Below, piece by piece: positions 39,616-48,059 of a stretch of 64,000 bases of DNA. The stretch lies in assembly GCA_024330185.1 (NCBI GenBank), contig JANDLV010000007.1, positions 1 through 64,000 of the forward strand. The letters run 5' to 3'. A program made the translations under genes and the position numbers. A model generated the notes under the pieces. The model did not search any database. It saw nothing but the letters and a program-made list of their open reading frames with translations, and was not told where the DNA came from. The first letter of the stretch is position 1, and each line of letters opens with the position of its first letter. The stretch comes from Candidatus Siliceabacter maunaloa. GTDB lineage: Bacteria; Actinomycetota; Thermoleophilia; Solirubrobacterales; Solirubrobacteraceae.

Positions 39616-40001
39616 TCGTAGTCGACACCCATGTCTGGCTGTGGCTGCTCGCCGCGCCCGAGCGCCTCTCGGCCGATGCCGCCGCGGCGATCGAGGATGC
39701 CGACGCGATCGGTGTGAGCGCGATGAGCTGCTGGGAGATCGGGATGCTCGCGACACGTGGCCGCATTCGGCTCGCCGTGCCGCCGCTGGAATGGATCCGC
39801 GCCGCCGTCGCCCGGGAGCACACCACCGGCCTGCCCGTCCACGCCGAGATCGCCGCCGCCGCCGCGCTCTTCCCCCGGGACGAGCTGGGCGGCGACCCTG
39901 CCGACCGCATCATCTACGCGACCGCGCTCGCCCACGACGCGACGCTGGTCACCAAGGATGCCGCTCTGCGCGCCTACGATCCCGGCGGAACGCTCTGGTG
40001 A
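39612..40001 (+). CDS. VapC-family PIN-domain toxin (ribonuclease)
   Basis: 129 residues, start GTG inside the antitoxin stop. IVVDTHVWLWLL holds the first catalytic Asp, SAMSCWEIGMLATRGRI the conserved Glu, and DPADRIIYATALAHDATLVTKDAAL the later Asp residues. VapC enzymes are Mg-dependent RNases cutting tRNA or rRNA. Completes a two-gene toxin-antitoxin module. Confidence 0.92.
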   Translation: MIVVDTHVWLWLLAAPERLSADAAAAIEDADAIGVSAMSCWEIGMLATRGRIRLAVPPLEWIRAAVAREHTTGLPVHAEIAAAAALFPRDELGGDPADRIIYATALAHDATLVTKDAALRAYDPGGTLW

Positions 40002-40094
40002 CCTCGCTACCCTCGCCGCGGCGGGCGCAACTCCCCCGTTGCCGCCGCGTCTGTCCGTTATAGGGACCGCAGGCCGCGGCCGATTCCGCTGTAG

Positions 40095-41303
40095 ATGAGC
40101 TCCGTCAAGATCGTCAAGACCGTCAAGACCGTCAAGAGCATCCCCGCGCTCGACCAGCCCGACGTCGCCGTCGAGCGTCCCGAGGTCTCGGTGGTCATTC
40201 CCTGCCTCGACGAGGCCGACAGCATCGAGGAGTGCGTCCGCCGTTCGCGCGCGGCGCTGGACCAGGCGGACATCCGCGGCGAGGTGGTCGTGGCCGACAA
40301 CGGCTCCCGGGACGGCAGCGCCGAGCTGGCCGCCGGCGCCGGCGCGCACGTCGTCCATGTGTCGCGCCGTGGCTACGGGAGCGCCTATCTTGGGGGCTTC
40401 GAGCACGCGCGCGGCGAGTACGTGGTGATGCTCGACGCCGACCTGACCTATCCCTTCGAGCGCATCCCCGCCTTCGTGCAATCGCTGCGCGACGGCGCCG
40501 ACCTCGTCATGGGCGACCGCATGGACAACATCCAGCCCGGCGCCATGTCGTGGCTGCACCGCTACGTCGGCAACCCGGTGCTCAGCGGCACCCTCAACCT
40601 CTTCTTCCGCACCGGCGTGCGCGACGCGCACTGCGGCATGCGCGCCCTTCGTCGCGAGGTGCTGCCCCGGCTGGATCTGCGAACGACGGGCATGGAGTTC
40701 GCCTCGGAGATGGTCATCCGCGCCTCCAAGGAGCAGCTCGACATCCGCGAGTTCCCGATCGAGTATCACCCCCGCGGCGGGCAGTCCAAGTTGTCGAGCT
40801 TCCGCGACGGCTGGCGCCACCTGCGCTTCCTGCTGGTGCACTCGCCCACGCACCTGTTCGTGATCCCGGGCCTGGCCCTGGCGGCGCTCGGCGCCCTGGT
40901 CGCCGTCGTCTCGCTGGCCCAGATCCCCGTCTTCGGCCGCGAGTGGCAGCTGCACTCGATGGTGGGCGGGGCGCTGTTCATGATCGTCGGCACGCAGGTG
41001 CTCGCCCTCGGGCTGTGCGCCCACGCCTACGGGACGTACTTCATGGGCGAGAAGGACGCGTGGTTCGACCGCATGCGCGCGCGCCTCCGCCTGGAGCACG
41101 GGCTCCTGCTGGGCGGAGCGGTCATCGCCGTCGGGTTGGCCATGGCTGCTGTCATCGTGGCCGTGTGGATCGACCGCGGCTTCGGGGCGCTCTCGGAGGA
41201 GCGCCTCGCGATCATGGCCGCGACGCTGCTCATCGTCGGCATCCAGATCTTCTTCTCGAGCTTCCTGCTCTCCATCCTCGGGCTGCGCCGCCGGCCCTCC
41301 TAG
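40095..41303 (+). CDS. GT2 polyprenyl-phosphate-type glycosyltransferase with membrane tail
   Basis: 402 residues. EVSVVIPCLDEADSIEECVRR, VVVADNGSRDGSAELA and YVVMLDADLTYPFERIPAF (DXD) form the GT-A domain. GDRMDNIQPGAMSWLHRYVGNPVLSG and FRTGVRDAHCGMRALRREVL are typical of membrane-bound Pmt/DPM-like GT2s. About four hydrophobic helices follow from residue 255. The N-terminus contains a tandem-repeat stretch (VKIVKTVKTVKS). The next gene follows within 6 nt, so they are cotranscribed. Confidence 0.87.
   Translation: MSSVKIVKTVKTVKSIPALDQPDVAVERPEVSVVIPCLDEADSIEECVRRSRAALDQADIRGEVVVADNGSRDGSAELAAGAGAHVVHVSRRGYGSAYLGGFEHARGEYVVMLDADLTYPFERIPAFVQSLRDGADLVMGDRMDNIQPGAMSWLHRYVGNPVLSGTLNLFFRTGVRDAHCGMRALRREVLPRLDLRTTGMEFASEMVIRASKEQLDIREFPIEYHPRGGQSKLSSFRDGWRHLRFLLVHSPTHLFVIPGLALAALGALVAVVSLAQIPVFGREWQLHSMVGGALFMIVGTQVLALGLCAHAYGTYFMGEKDAWFDRMRARLRLEHGLLLGGAVIAVGLAMAAVIVAVWIDRGFGALSEERLAIMAATLLIVGIQIFFSSFLLSILGLRRRPS
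40104..40139 (+). repeat. 9-bp tandem repeat in the N-terminal codons
   Basis: GTCAAGACC-type units are repeated about four times in frame (encoding VKI-VKT-VKT-VKS). They sit in the flexible N-terminus of the 40095 GT. Such a repeat could vary in copy number without a frameshift. Confidence 0.6.
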
Positions 41304-41309
41304 TGGTCC

Positions 41310-43778
41310 GTGCTGGAGCTGCTCGCCGCGTGGGCGCTGTTCCCTGCCGTCCTGGGCGTGCTCGGCCTGGGCCTGGGCCTGGCCGTCGAGCGCCTGGGCG
41401 GCTGGAGGCTTCCCGGCGCGCTGCTGCTGCCCGTGGGCATCGCGGCCCTCATCGCGCTGGCCCGGCTGCTGACCGCCACGGGGCCGACGGCCGCCCTCGC
41501 GCTGCCCGCGATCCTCGTCCTGGGCCTCGCCGGGCTGGTGGTGGGCCGCGCCCGCCTGCGCGCCATGGCGCCCGACCGCTGGCTCGCGCTGGCCGCGGTC
41601 GGCGTCTTCGCCGTGTTCGCGGCGCCCCTGGTGCTCTCGGGCGCCCCGACCTTCACGGGCTACCTGTCGCTGCCCGACACCTCCCACCAGCTCACCCTCT
41701 CGTGGCTGTACGCGCAGCACGGCGGGGACTGGGAGGCACTGCCCCAGAGCGCCGCGCGCATCTCGAGCGAGGGCTACGTCGAGAGCGCCTACCCAGTGGG
41801 GGCGCAGGCCGCGCTGGGCGTCACCGCGCCCCTGGGCATCGTGTCGGCGGCGTGGCTGTATCAGCCGTTGCTGGCCGTCCTGGCGGTGGTGGCGGCGCTC
41901 GCGCTGGCTGCGCTGGCCGCGCCGTGGCTGCGCGGTCCGCGGGCTACCGCCCTGGTCGCCTTCCTGGCCGCCCAGCCCGCGCTGGTCATGGGCTACGCGA
42001 TGCAGGGCTCAATCAAGGAGATCGCCGCCATGGCGATGCTGATGACCGCCGCGGCGGTGGCCGCCCGGGCGCTGACCGAGTGGCGCAGCGCGCGCGCCGG
42101 GCTGGTCCTGGCGGTGCCCGGGGGGGCGATGCTCGCGGCGCTGGGGCCTGCGGCCCTCGCCTATCTGGCCCCGCTCGCGCTGGTGGCCGCCGGGCTGTGG
42201 GCCTGGCGCGGCATGCGCGCGCGCCGGTGGGGAGAGCTCGGCTGGCTGGCGGCGGCGCTCGGGCTGGCGCTCCTGCTCGCCCTGCCGGTGCTCGCGACGC
42301 TCGCGTCGGCGATCAACGTGCAGAGCACGGTCCTCGACGCGAGCACCCAGAGCGGGGCGGCGCCCGGCGACTCGATCGGCAACCTGGCGAGGCCCCTGCC
42401 GCTGAGCCAGACGCTCGGGGTGTGGCTCAGCGGCGACTACCGGCTGGCCTCCGAGTGGGTCGATCTCCAGCGCGTTCTCTCCGTGGCGGTGGCGGCCGCC
42501 GTGGCGGTCGGCGCGCTGTGGACGCTGCGCCGCCGTGCCTGGGGTCCGCTGCTGCTGGCGGGCGTCGTCGGTCCCGTGAGCCTCTACCTCGTGACGCGGG
42601 GCACCCCCTACGCCGACGCCAAGGTGCTCATGATCGCCTCGCCCGCGGTGGCGCTGCTCGCGCTCCTCGGCGGCCTCGCTCTGAGCTCTGGGCGCCTGCG
42701 CTGGGTCGGGCGCGGAGTCCTCGGCGTGCTCGCCACGGGCGTCCTGGCCTCCAACGCGCTGGCCTACCACGAAGTCTCCCTCGCGCCCCACGACCGCTAT
42801 GCGGAGCTGCTGGAGATCAACGACCGCCTGGCCGGCCGCGGGCCCGTGATCTTCAACGAGTACGACGAGTTCGCGAAGTACTTCCTGCGCGACACCGAGC
42901 TGCGCGCGCAGCCGGAATGGCCCCACGAAGTGCGCGGCGAGCCCTTCGCCTCGCCCAACGCCTTCGGCGACCCCGACCGCCGGCCATCCATCAAGGCGCC
43001 GTTCGACCTCGATGACTTCGAGGAGGACTACCTCGCCTCCGCGACGTACCTCGTGACCCGGCGCAGTCCGATGGCCAGCCGGCCGCCGAGCGGGTGGCGC
43101 CCGGCGTGGGAAGGTGACCACTACAGCGTGTGGGAGAACGTGGACGACGTCGAGGTCATCGATCACATCCCCCTGGGACCGACCGTGCTGGAGCCCGCCG
43201 CCCAGCCGGCGTGCGGCACGATCACCCGGCTGGCCGAGCGGGCCGAGGCCCGCGACGCACGACTGGCCTACGTCGAGCGCTCGCTGGGCCCCGTCCTCCT
43301 CCCCGCGCGGGTCGAGCGCAGCACCGACTGGGCGCCCTACCCCGACTTCCCGGGCGCCGTGAGCCTCGCCGGCGGCGGCGAGGCCCGCGCGACCATCGAG
43401 ATCGACCGCCCGCAGCGCTTCCGCGTGTGGATCGAGGCCTCCGTCTCCCGAGAGGTCGTCGTAACGGTCGACGGTCGGGAGGTCGGCGGCGTGGCCGACC
43501 ACCTCAACAACCCCGGCGCCTACCTCCCGGTCGGCGAGGTGGCGCTCGAGCCCGGCTCCCACGACGTGCGCATCTCGATGGCCGGCGGCACGCTGGCCCC
43601 GGGCGACGGCTCCCGCTCGGGGTTCCGCCAGATCGGCCCGCTCGTCTTCAGCCCGCCCGCCAACGAGCGGCGGGTCGTGCGCACCCTCGAGCCGGTCGAC
43701 CACCGCGAGCTGTGCGACCGGCAACTCGACTGGGTGGAGATCGTGCGTCCCGCGGGCAGGGGTGAGGGGGAACTATGA
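41310..43778 (+). CDS. Large polytopic membrane protein with extracellular C-terminal region
   Basis: 822 residues, start GTG. About 14 hydrophobic segments cover residues 1-480. A sequence around TFTGYLSLPDTSHQLTLSWLY and ESAYPVGAQAALGV resembles the extracytoplasmic loop of GT-C-type or DUF6541-like enzymes. From about 490 there is a soluble region of roughly 330 residues, including a beta-rich stretch (RFRVWIEASVSREVVVTVDGREVGG) like a carbohydrate-binding fold. It lies directly after the polyprenyl-phosphate GT2, the usual donor-maker for GT-C enzymes. A GT-C glycosyltransferase is likely, but the catalytic Asp was not pinned down. Confidence 0.7.
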   Translation: MLELLAAWALFPAVLGVLGLGLGLAVERLGGWRLPGALLLPVGIAALIALARLLTATGPTAALALPAILVLGLAGLVVGRARLRAMAPDRWLALAAVGVFAVFAAPLVLSGAPTFTGYLSLPDTSHQLTLSWLYAQHGGDWEALPQSAARISSEGYVESAYPVGAQAALGVTAPLGIVSAAWLYQPLLAVLAVVAALALAALAAPWLRGPRATALVAFLAAQPALVMGYAMQGSIKEIAAMAMLMTAAAVAARALTEWRSARAGLVLAVPGGAMLAALGPAALAYLAPLALVAAGLWAWRGMRARRWGELGWLAAALGLALLLALPVLATLASAINVQSTVLDASTQSGAAPGDSIGNLARPLPLSQTLGVWLSGDYRLASEWVDLQRVLSVAVAAAVAVGALWTLRRRAWGPLLLAGVVGPVSLYLVTRGTPYADAKVLMIASPAVALLALLGGLALSSGRLRWVGRGVLGVLATGVLASNALAYHEVSLAPHDRYAELLEINDRLAGRGPVIFNEYDEFAKYFLRDTELRAQPEWPHEVRGEPFASPNAFGDPDRRPSIKAPFDLDDFEEDYLASATYLVTRRSPMASRPPSGWRPAWEGDHYSVWENVDDVEVIDHIPLGPTVLEPAAQPACGTITRLAERAEARDARLAYVERSLGPVLLPARVERSTDWAPYPDFPGAVSLAGGGEARATIEIDRPQRFRVWIEASVSREVVVTVDGREVGGVADHLNNPGAYLPVGEVALEPGSHDVRISMAGGTLAPGDGSRSGFRQIGPLVFSPPANERRVVRTLEPVDHRELCDRQLDWVEIVRPAGRGEGEL

Positions 43779-43869
43779 GCGCCGGAAGGTCGGGCTACGC
43801 TCTGCTCACCGTGCCCTGTGTCAGCACCGCGTCAAGCTGCCGCGCCTCGCCTCCCGGGGAAGCGTGGGT

Positions 43870-44742
43870 GTGAGTTCCGTCGCCCCGCCGCCCGTCGCGG
43901 CTCCGCAGGAGAGCGCCGTCGCGTACGGGGAGGCCGCCCCGCTGGTCATCGAAGCCTCGCGGCGTGTCTCTCTCGGCCTCGGTGAGCTCTGGAGCTACCG
44001 CGAGCTCCTGTACTTCCTCGTCTGGCGCAACCTCAAGATCCGCTACAAGCAGGCGGCGATCGGCGTCGCCTGGGTCGTGCTGCAGCCCGTCCTCACCGCA
44101 ACGCTGTTCACCCTCATCTTCGGGGTCCTCCTCGACGCGCCGTCCGGGGGGGTGCCCTACCCGGTCTTCTTCCTGGCAGGGCTCGTCCTCTGGCAGCTCT
44201 TCGCCGCTTCTCTGATGGAGGCCGGCAACAGCCTCGTCTCCAACGAGCAACTCGTCACGAAGATCTACTTTCCGCGACTGCTGCTGCCTATGGCCGCCGT
44301 GTTCGCGAGCCTGGTGGACTTCGCCATCGCGCTGGTCCTCCTCGCCGTCCTCGCGGTCGCCTACGGGGTCGTCCCTCCCATCGCGGTGGTGACCATGCCG
44401 CTGTTCGTGACGCTGACGCTCGCCGCCGCCCTCGGCGCGGGCTTCTGGCTGTCGGCTCTCAACGTCCGCTACCGCGACGTGCAGGCCGCGATCCCGTTCC
44501 TGACGCAGTTCCTGTTCTTCGCGACGCCGCTCGTCTACGCGACGACGCTGATCCCCGAGCCATGGCGCATCTTCATGGGGCTGAACCCCATGGCGGGTGC
44601 GGTCGAGGGCTTCCGCTGGGCGCTGTTCGGGGTGGACCTTCCCCTGCTGACCGCGGTTTCGGCCGTCGTGGCCGTCATGCTGTTCGCGACCGGCCTCGTC
44701 TACTTCCGGCGGACGGAGCGCACGTTCGCCGACGTGGTCTGA
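43870..44742 (+). CDS. wzm: ABC transporter permease, polysaccharide export (Wzm-like)
   Basis: 290 residues, ABC2_membrane family with six hydrophobic segments. ELLYFLVWRNLKIRYKQAAIGVAWVVLQPVLTATLFTLIFG is the family start, and NSLVSNEQLVTKIYFPRLLLP and SALNVRYRDVQAAIPFLTQFLFF are diagnostic loops. It exports completed glycans together with the ATPase at 44746. The start is GTG 43870 (GTG 43864 possible); the frame is open from 43762 but without homology. It opens a six-gene tight operon running to 50215. Confidence 0.9.
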   Translation: MSSVAPPPVAAPQESAVAYGEAAPLVIEASRRVSLGLGELWSYRELLYFLVWRNLKIRYKQAAIGVAWVVLQPVLTATLFTLIFGVLLDAPSGGVPYPVFFLAGLVLWQLFAASLMEAGNSLVSNEQLVTKIYFPRLLLPMAAVFASLVDFAIALVLLAVLAVAYGVVPPIAVVTMPLFVTLTLAAALGAGFWLSALNVRYRDVQAAIPFLTQFLFFATPLVYATTLIPEPWRIFMGLNPMAGAVEGFRWALFGVDLPLLTAVSAVVAVMLFATGLVYFRRTERTFADVV

Positions 44743-44745
44743 CGT

Positions 44746-45999
44746 ATGGCGGCTGTCGCGATCAGGGCCGAGGGCCTGGGCAAGCGCTACGAGCTGGGTG
44801 AGCGTGAGAGCTACGGCACCCTGCGCGACACCCTCGCCCGGGCCGTCCGGGCGCCGCTGCGCCGCACCACCGGTTCGCCGGAGTCCCGCCAGTTCTGGGC
44901 GCTGCGCGACGTCTCGTTCGAGCTGCCCCACGGCGAGGTCCTCGCCGTCATCGGGCGCAACGGGGCAGGGAAGTCGACGCTGCTCAAGGTGGTCTCGCGC
45001 ATCACCCACCCCACCACCGGCCGGGTCGAGATCCAAGGGCGCGTCGGCAGCCTGCTCGAGGTGGGCACCGGCTTCAGCCCGGAGCTGACCGGGCGCGAGA
45101 ACGTCTTCCTCAACGGCGCGATCCTCGGGATGCGCAAGGCTGAGATCAAGCGCAAGTTCGACGAGATCGTCGCCTTCGCCGAGGTCGATCGGTTCCTCGA
45201 CACGCCGGTCAAGCGCTACTCGAGCGGCATGTACGTCCGCTTGGCCTTCGCCGTCGCGGCCCACCTCGAGCCCGAGATCCTGCTCGTCGACGAGGTGCTC
45301 GCCGTCGGTGACGTCGCCTTCCAGCGCAAGTGCCTGGGAAAGATGCAGGAGGTCACAAAGAGCGGCAGGACCGTGCTGTTCGTCAGCCACAACATGGCCG
45401 CCGTCCAGCAGCTGTGCCGGCGGTCGCTGCTCGTCAGCGCGGGGACCGTCGAGGCCTTCGGGCCGACGGAGGACGTCGTCGCGACCTACCTCAGCGATGC
45501 CGTGACGTCGGCCGACGGCGAGTTCGACCTGAGCGGCCATCCGGCCCGGCCGCCCCGGTTGGCCCCGGTGATCCGCCACCTGACGCTGCGCGACGACGAC
45601 GGCGCCACGACCGCGCGGTTCGGCCCGCAGGACGCGATGGTCGTCGACGTGCTCGTCGATCCCACCAAGCCGCTGCGCGCGCCGAGGATGGTGCTCGGGA
45701 TCTCTGACAGCATGGGTCGGCGGATCACCAGCGTGGCCAACTTCTTCCAGCGCGAGGAGCTGGGCGAGATCGATGGCCGCCGGCGCGTGCGCGTCCGGAT
45801 CCCGGCGTTGCGCCTGGGTACCGGCCGCTACCTGCTCAGCGTGCTGCTGCACGATCACTACGACGGCGAGATCGACCAGCTCGACGACGTCGCGGCATTC
45901 GAGGTCGTGTGGCAGAATAACTTCGGCACCGGCGAGTCGCACTACCCGCACTACGGTCCCACGCTCACCGGGTCGACCTGGTGCCAGCAGGAGGCATGA
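44746..45999 (+). CDS. wzt: ABC transporter ATPase, polysaccharide export (Wzt-like)
   Basis: 417 residues. Walker A is GRNGAGKST (70-78), the signature is YSSGMYVRLAFA and Walker B ILLVDEVLAVGD, with SHNM as the switch. The first 50 residues carry the RYELGERESYGTLRDTLAR extension of the export class. Residues from about 265 form a separate Wzt_C-like domain (FGPQDAMVVDVLVD ... GTGRYLLSVLLHDHY), which in well-studied systems recognises the finished glycan's end group. It overlaps the next gene by 4 nt. Confidence 0.93.
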   Translation: MAAVAIRAEGLGKRYELGERESYGTLRDTLARAVRAPLRRTTGSPESRQFWALRDVSFELPHGEVLAVIGRNGAGKSTLLKVVSRITHPTTGRVEIQGRVGSLLEVGTGFSPELTGRENVFLNGAILGMRKAEIKRKFDEIVAFAEVDRFLDTPVKRYSSGMYVRLAFAVAAHLEPEILLVDEVLAVGDVAFQRKCLGKMQEVTKSGRTVLFVSHNMAAVQQLCRRSLLVSAGTVEAFGPTEDVVATYLSDAVTSADGEFDLSGHPARPPRLAPVIRHLTLRDDDGATTARFGPQDAMVVDVLVDPTKPLRAPRMVLGISDSMGRRITSVANFFQREELGEIDGRRRVRVRIPALRLGTGRYLLSVLLHDHYDGEIDQLDDVAAFEVVWQNNFGTGESHYPHYGPTLTGSTWCQQEA

Positions 46000-47192
46000 G
46001 CGCACCCGGCCCCGGGGCGCCTCAGGCAGATGCGACCGCGGGGATCGGCGTCGTCTTCGAGACCGACCCCCGTGACCCGCGGGCCTGGTCGGGGGTGCCC
46101 GCGAGCCTGTCCGCCGCCCTCGGGGCGGTGGGAGCGACCGTCGAGCACATCAGCGTGCAGCCGCCGCGCGTGGTCTACCCCCTGACGCGCGACGTGCTCG
46201 CGCTCCTGCGGCTGCGCCGGACGCGGCAGGCCGATCTCGGGACGACGGTCGCGTTCAGCCGCCTGGTCGCCGACATCAGCCCGGAGATGGCGGCTGTCCG
46301 TACCCGGGTGCTCGCGCGCCGGCTGCGACGCCTCCCACGCCCCGACGGGCTCGTCCAGATCGGCAGCAACGTCTCCCCTCCGCCGAGCGCGCCGCCGTTC
46401 GTCACTTTCGAGGACATGACCATCGCGCAGGTCACGCAGCACCCATATGCGGGCTGGGCGGCGCTGTCGCCGGATTCCCTGGACCGGCGGCGGCGACGCC
46501 AGAGCGGACTCTTCCACCGGGCTCGCGCGTGCTGCGTGGCGAGCCCCTGGGCGGCGCGGTCGGTGGTCTCGGACTACGGCGTCGCTCCCGGCAAGGTGCA
46601 CGTGGTCGGCATGGGGCGCAACCACGAGCTCGGTCGGGACTCCCGCGACTGGCGCGAGCCGCGCTTCCTCTTCGTCGGCCTCGACTGGGAGCGCAAGAAC
46701 GGCGAAGGGGTGCTCCGCGGGTTCGCGCGCCTGCGTCGCAGCAATCCGGCGGTCCGGCTCGACGTCGTCAGCAGGCATCCCCCCATCGATGTCGACGGCG
46801 TCACCGGCCACGGCCCGCTCGATCGCCCGTCGGAACGGGCTACGTACGAAGGGCTGTTCGGGACGGCGACGTGCTTCGTGCTGCCGTCGCACTACGAGCC
46901 CTTCGGCATCGTCCACGCCGAGGCGGCCGCGGCGGGCATTCCCAGCATCGGCACAAGCGTCGGGGGAGCGTCGTTCGTCATCGGCGAGGGAGGTCGCGCG
47001 GTCTATCCGGGCGACGACGAGGCGCTCTTCGCGGCGCTCGTCCAGCTCTCCGAGCCCGACGTCGCACGTCGGCTCGGTGCCGTGGCCGCGGAGCGCTCCG
47101 CCCTGTTCACCTGGCGCGCCGTGGCTGAACGCGTCCTGCGCGCACTCAGTCCGCCGGGCGTCGCCACTGACGGCCTGGCCCGGTTCCTCTAG
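45996..47192 (+). CDS. GT4-type glycosyltransferase
   Basis: 398 residues, ATG overlapping the Wzt stop. GIGVVFETDPRDPRAWSGVP opens the N-terminal domain. RFLFVGLDWERKNGEGVLRGFARL begins the donor domain and LPSHYEPFGIVHAEAAAAGIPSIGTSVGG holds EX7E. A GSNVSPPPSAPPFVTFEDMTIAQV stretch is characteristic of a GT4 subgroup in ABC-exporter loci. It probably extends the exported glycan. Confidence 0.85.
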   Translation: MSAPGPGAPQADATAGIGVVFETDPRDPRAWSGVPASLSAALGAVGATVEHISVQPPRVVYPLTRDVLALLRLRRTRQADLGTTVAFSRLVADISPEMAAVRTRVLARRLRRLPRPDGLVQIGSNVSPPPSAPPFVTFEDMTIAQVTQHPYAGWAALSPDSLDRRRRRQSGLFHRARACCVASPWAARSVVSDYGVAPGKVHVVGMGRNHELGRDSRDWREPRFLFVGLDWERKNGEGVLRGFARLRRSNPAVRLDVVSRHPPIDVDGVTGHGPLDRPSERATYEGLFGTATCFVLPSHYEPFGIVHAEAAAAGIPSIGTSVGGASFVIGEGGRAVYPGDDEALFAALVQLSEPDVARRLGAVAAERSALFTWRAVAERVLRALSPPGVATDGLARFL

Positions 47193-47195
47193 CTC

Positions 47196-48059
47196 GTGAT
47201 CGAGCACGTCCGTCATGCCGCCCGCAGGGGCCTCAACGCCTCGATGCCGGTGCTGCTGTCGCGCTACCGGGCGTCGGTGATCGCGAGGAAGACCCGTGCC
47301 ACCGGCGCTCGTCCCCGGAACCCGGGGCCGGGCTTTCCCGCGACCGTGCTCTCGATCTACCGCTACGAGAACGCGCCGATCCTGGGTGCGTTCCTCGGCA
47401 AGCAGCCGCTCGAGCCGCGGCAGCTGCGTCTGTGGGCCCTGGACCGACCCCACCCGGAGCTCGAGCGCTGTACGCTCGGAGTGGGCCAGGGGGGCAAGTT
47501 CGACCTGCTCAACCAGATGCTCGAGAGCGAACCCGTCCCCGACGACCACCACGTCGTCGTCGCCGACGACGACGTCCTGTTCATGCGCGGCGACCTGCGG
47601 CGTCTGGTCGGCCTCGCGCAGGATGCCTCGCTCGGCCTCACCCAACCGGCGCATGCGATCGGTAGTCACTGGAACCACCCGATCACGCGCCGGCGCCTGT
47701 TGTCCGTCGCGCGGCTGACGACGTACGTGGAGATCGGCCCCGTCTTCGTCGTCGGTCCCGAGTGGCGGTCGCGGATCCTCCCGTTCCCGTCGGGGATCGG
47801 GCTCGGCTTCACGCTCGACATGGTGCAGTGGGCGCAGCTGCGCCACGAGGGATGCCGTCTTGGCGTCGCCGACGCCGTCCGCGTCCTGCACTGCCACCCG
47901 GCCGGACGCTCGTACGACTGGGAGGCGGAGATGCAGCCACTCCGGGACCACCTGGCGTCCGTCGGCGCCGAGACGCCGTGGGAGCTGCAACGCGACCTCG
48001 CAACCTGGAGGCCGTGGGCGCACCGGCCGCCCTGGCTCCGGACGCGCGGCGGGCAATGA
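47196..48059 (+). CDS. GT-A-like glycosyltransferase, homologue of the 15848 C-terminal domain
   Basis: 287 residues, start GTG. GQGGKFDLLNQMLESEPVPDDHHVVVADDDVLFMRGDLRRL has the ADDDV metal site. GLTQPAHAIGSHWNHPITRRRLLSVARLTTYVEIGPVFVVG and GIGLGFTLDMVQWAQLRHEG follow. The order and spacing (KF, VDDDV, QPAH, VEIGP, MGWGLD/GLGFTLD) match the second half of the fusion protein at 15848-17560, so both belong to one GT-A-like family. Here it stands alone. Coupled to the next GT2 by 4 nt. Confidence 0.75.
   Translation: MIEHVRHAARRGLNASMPVLLSRYRASVIARKTRATGARPRNPGPGFPATVLSIYRYENAPILGAFLGKQPLEPRQLRLWALDRPHPELERCTLGVGQGGKFDLLNQMLESEPVPDDHHVVVADDDVLFMRGDLRRLVGLAQDASLGLTQPAHAIGSHWNHPITRRRLLSVARLTTYVEIGPVFVVGPEWRSRILPFPSGIGLGFTLDMVQWAQLRHEGCRLGVADAVRVLHCHPAGRSYDWEAEMQPLRDHLASVGAETPWELQRDLATWRPWAHRPPWLRTRGGQ

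Noticed and set aside
40104-40139. Possible CRISPR-like repeat.
   Set aside because: The units are 9 bp, contiguous and coding; no spacers.
41300-41316. CTAGTGGTCC at the end of the 40095 gene, identical to the first 10 bases of the palindromic element ends.
   Set aside because: No inverted partner or further terminal-repeat sequence follows; it is explained by a TAG stop, and an excision footprint cannot be shown.
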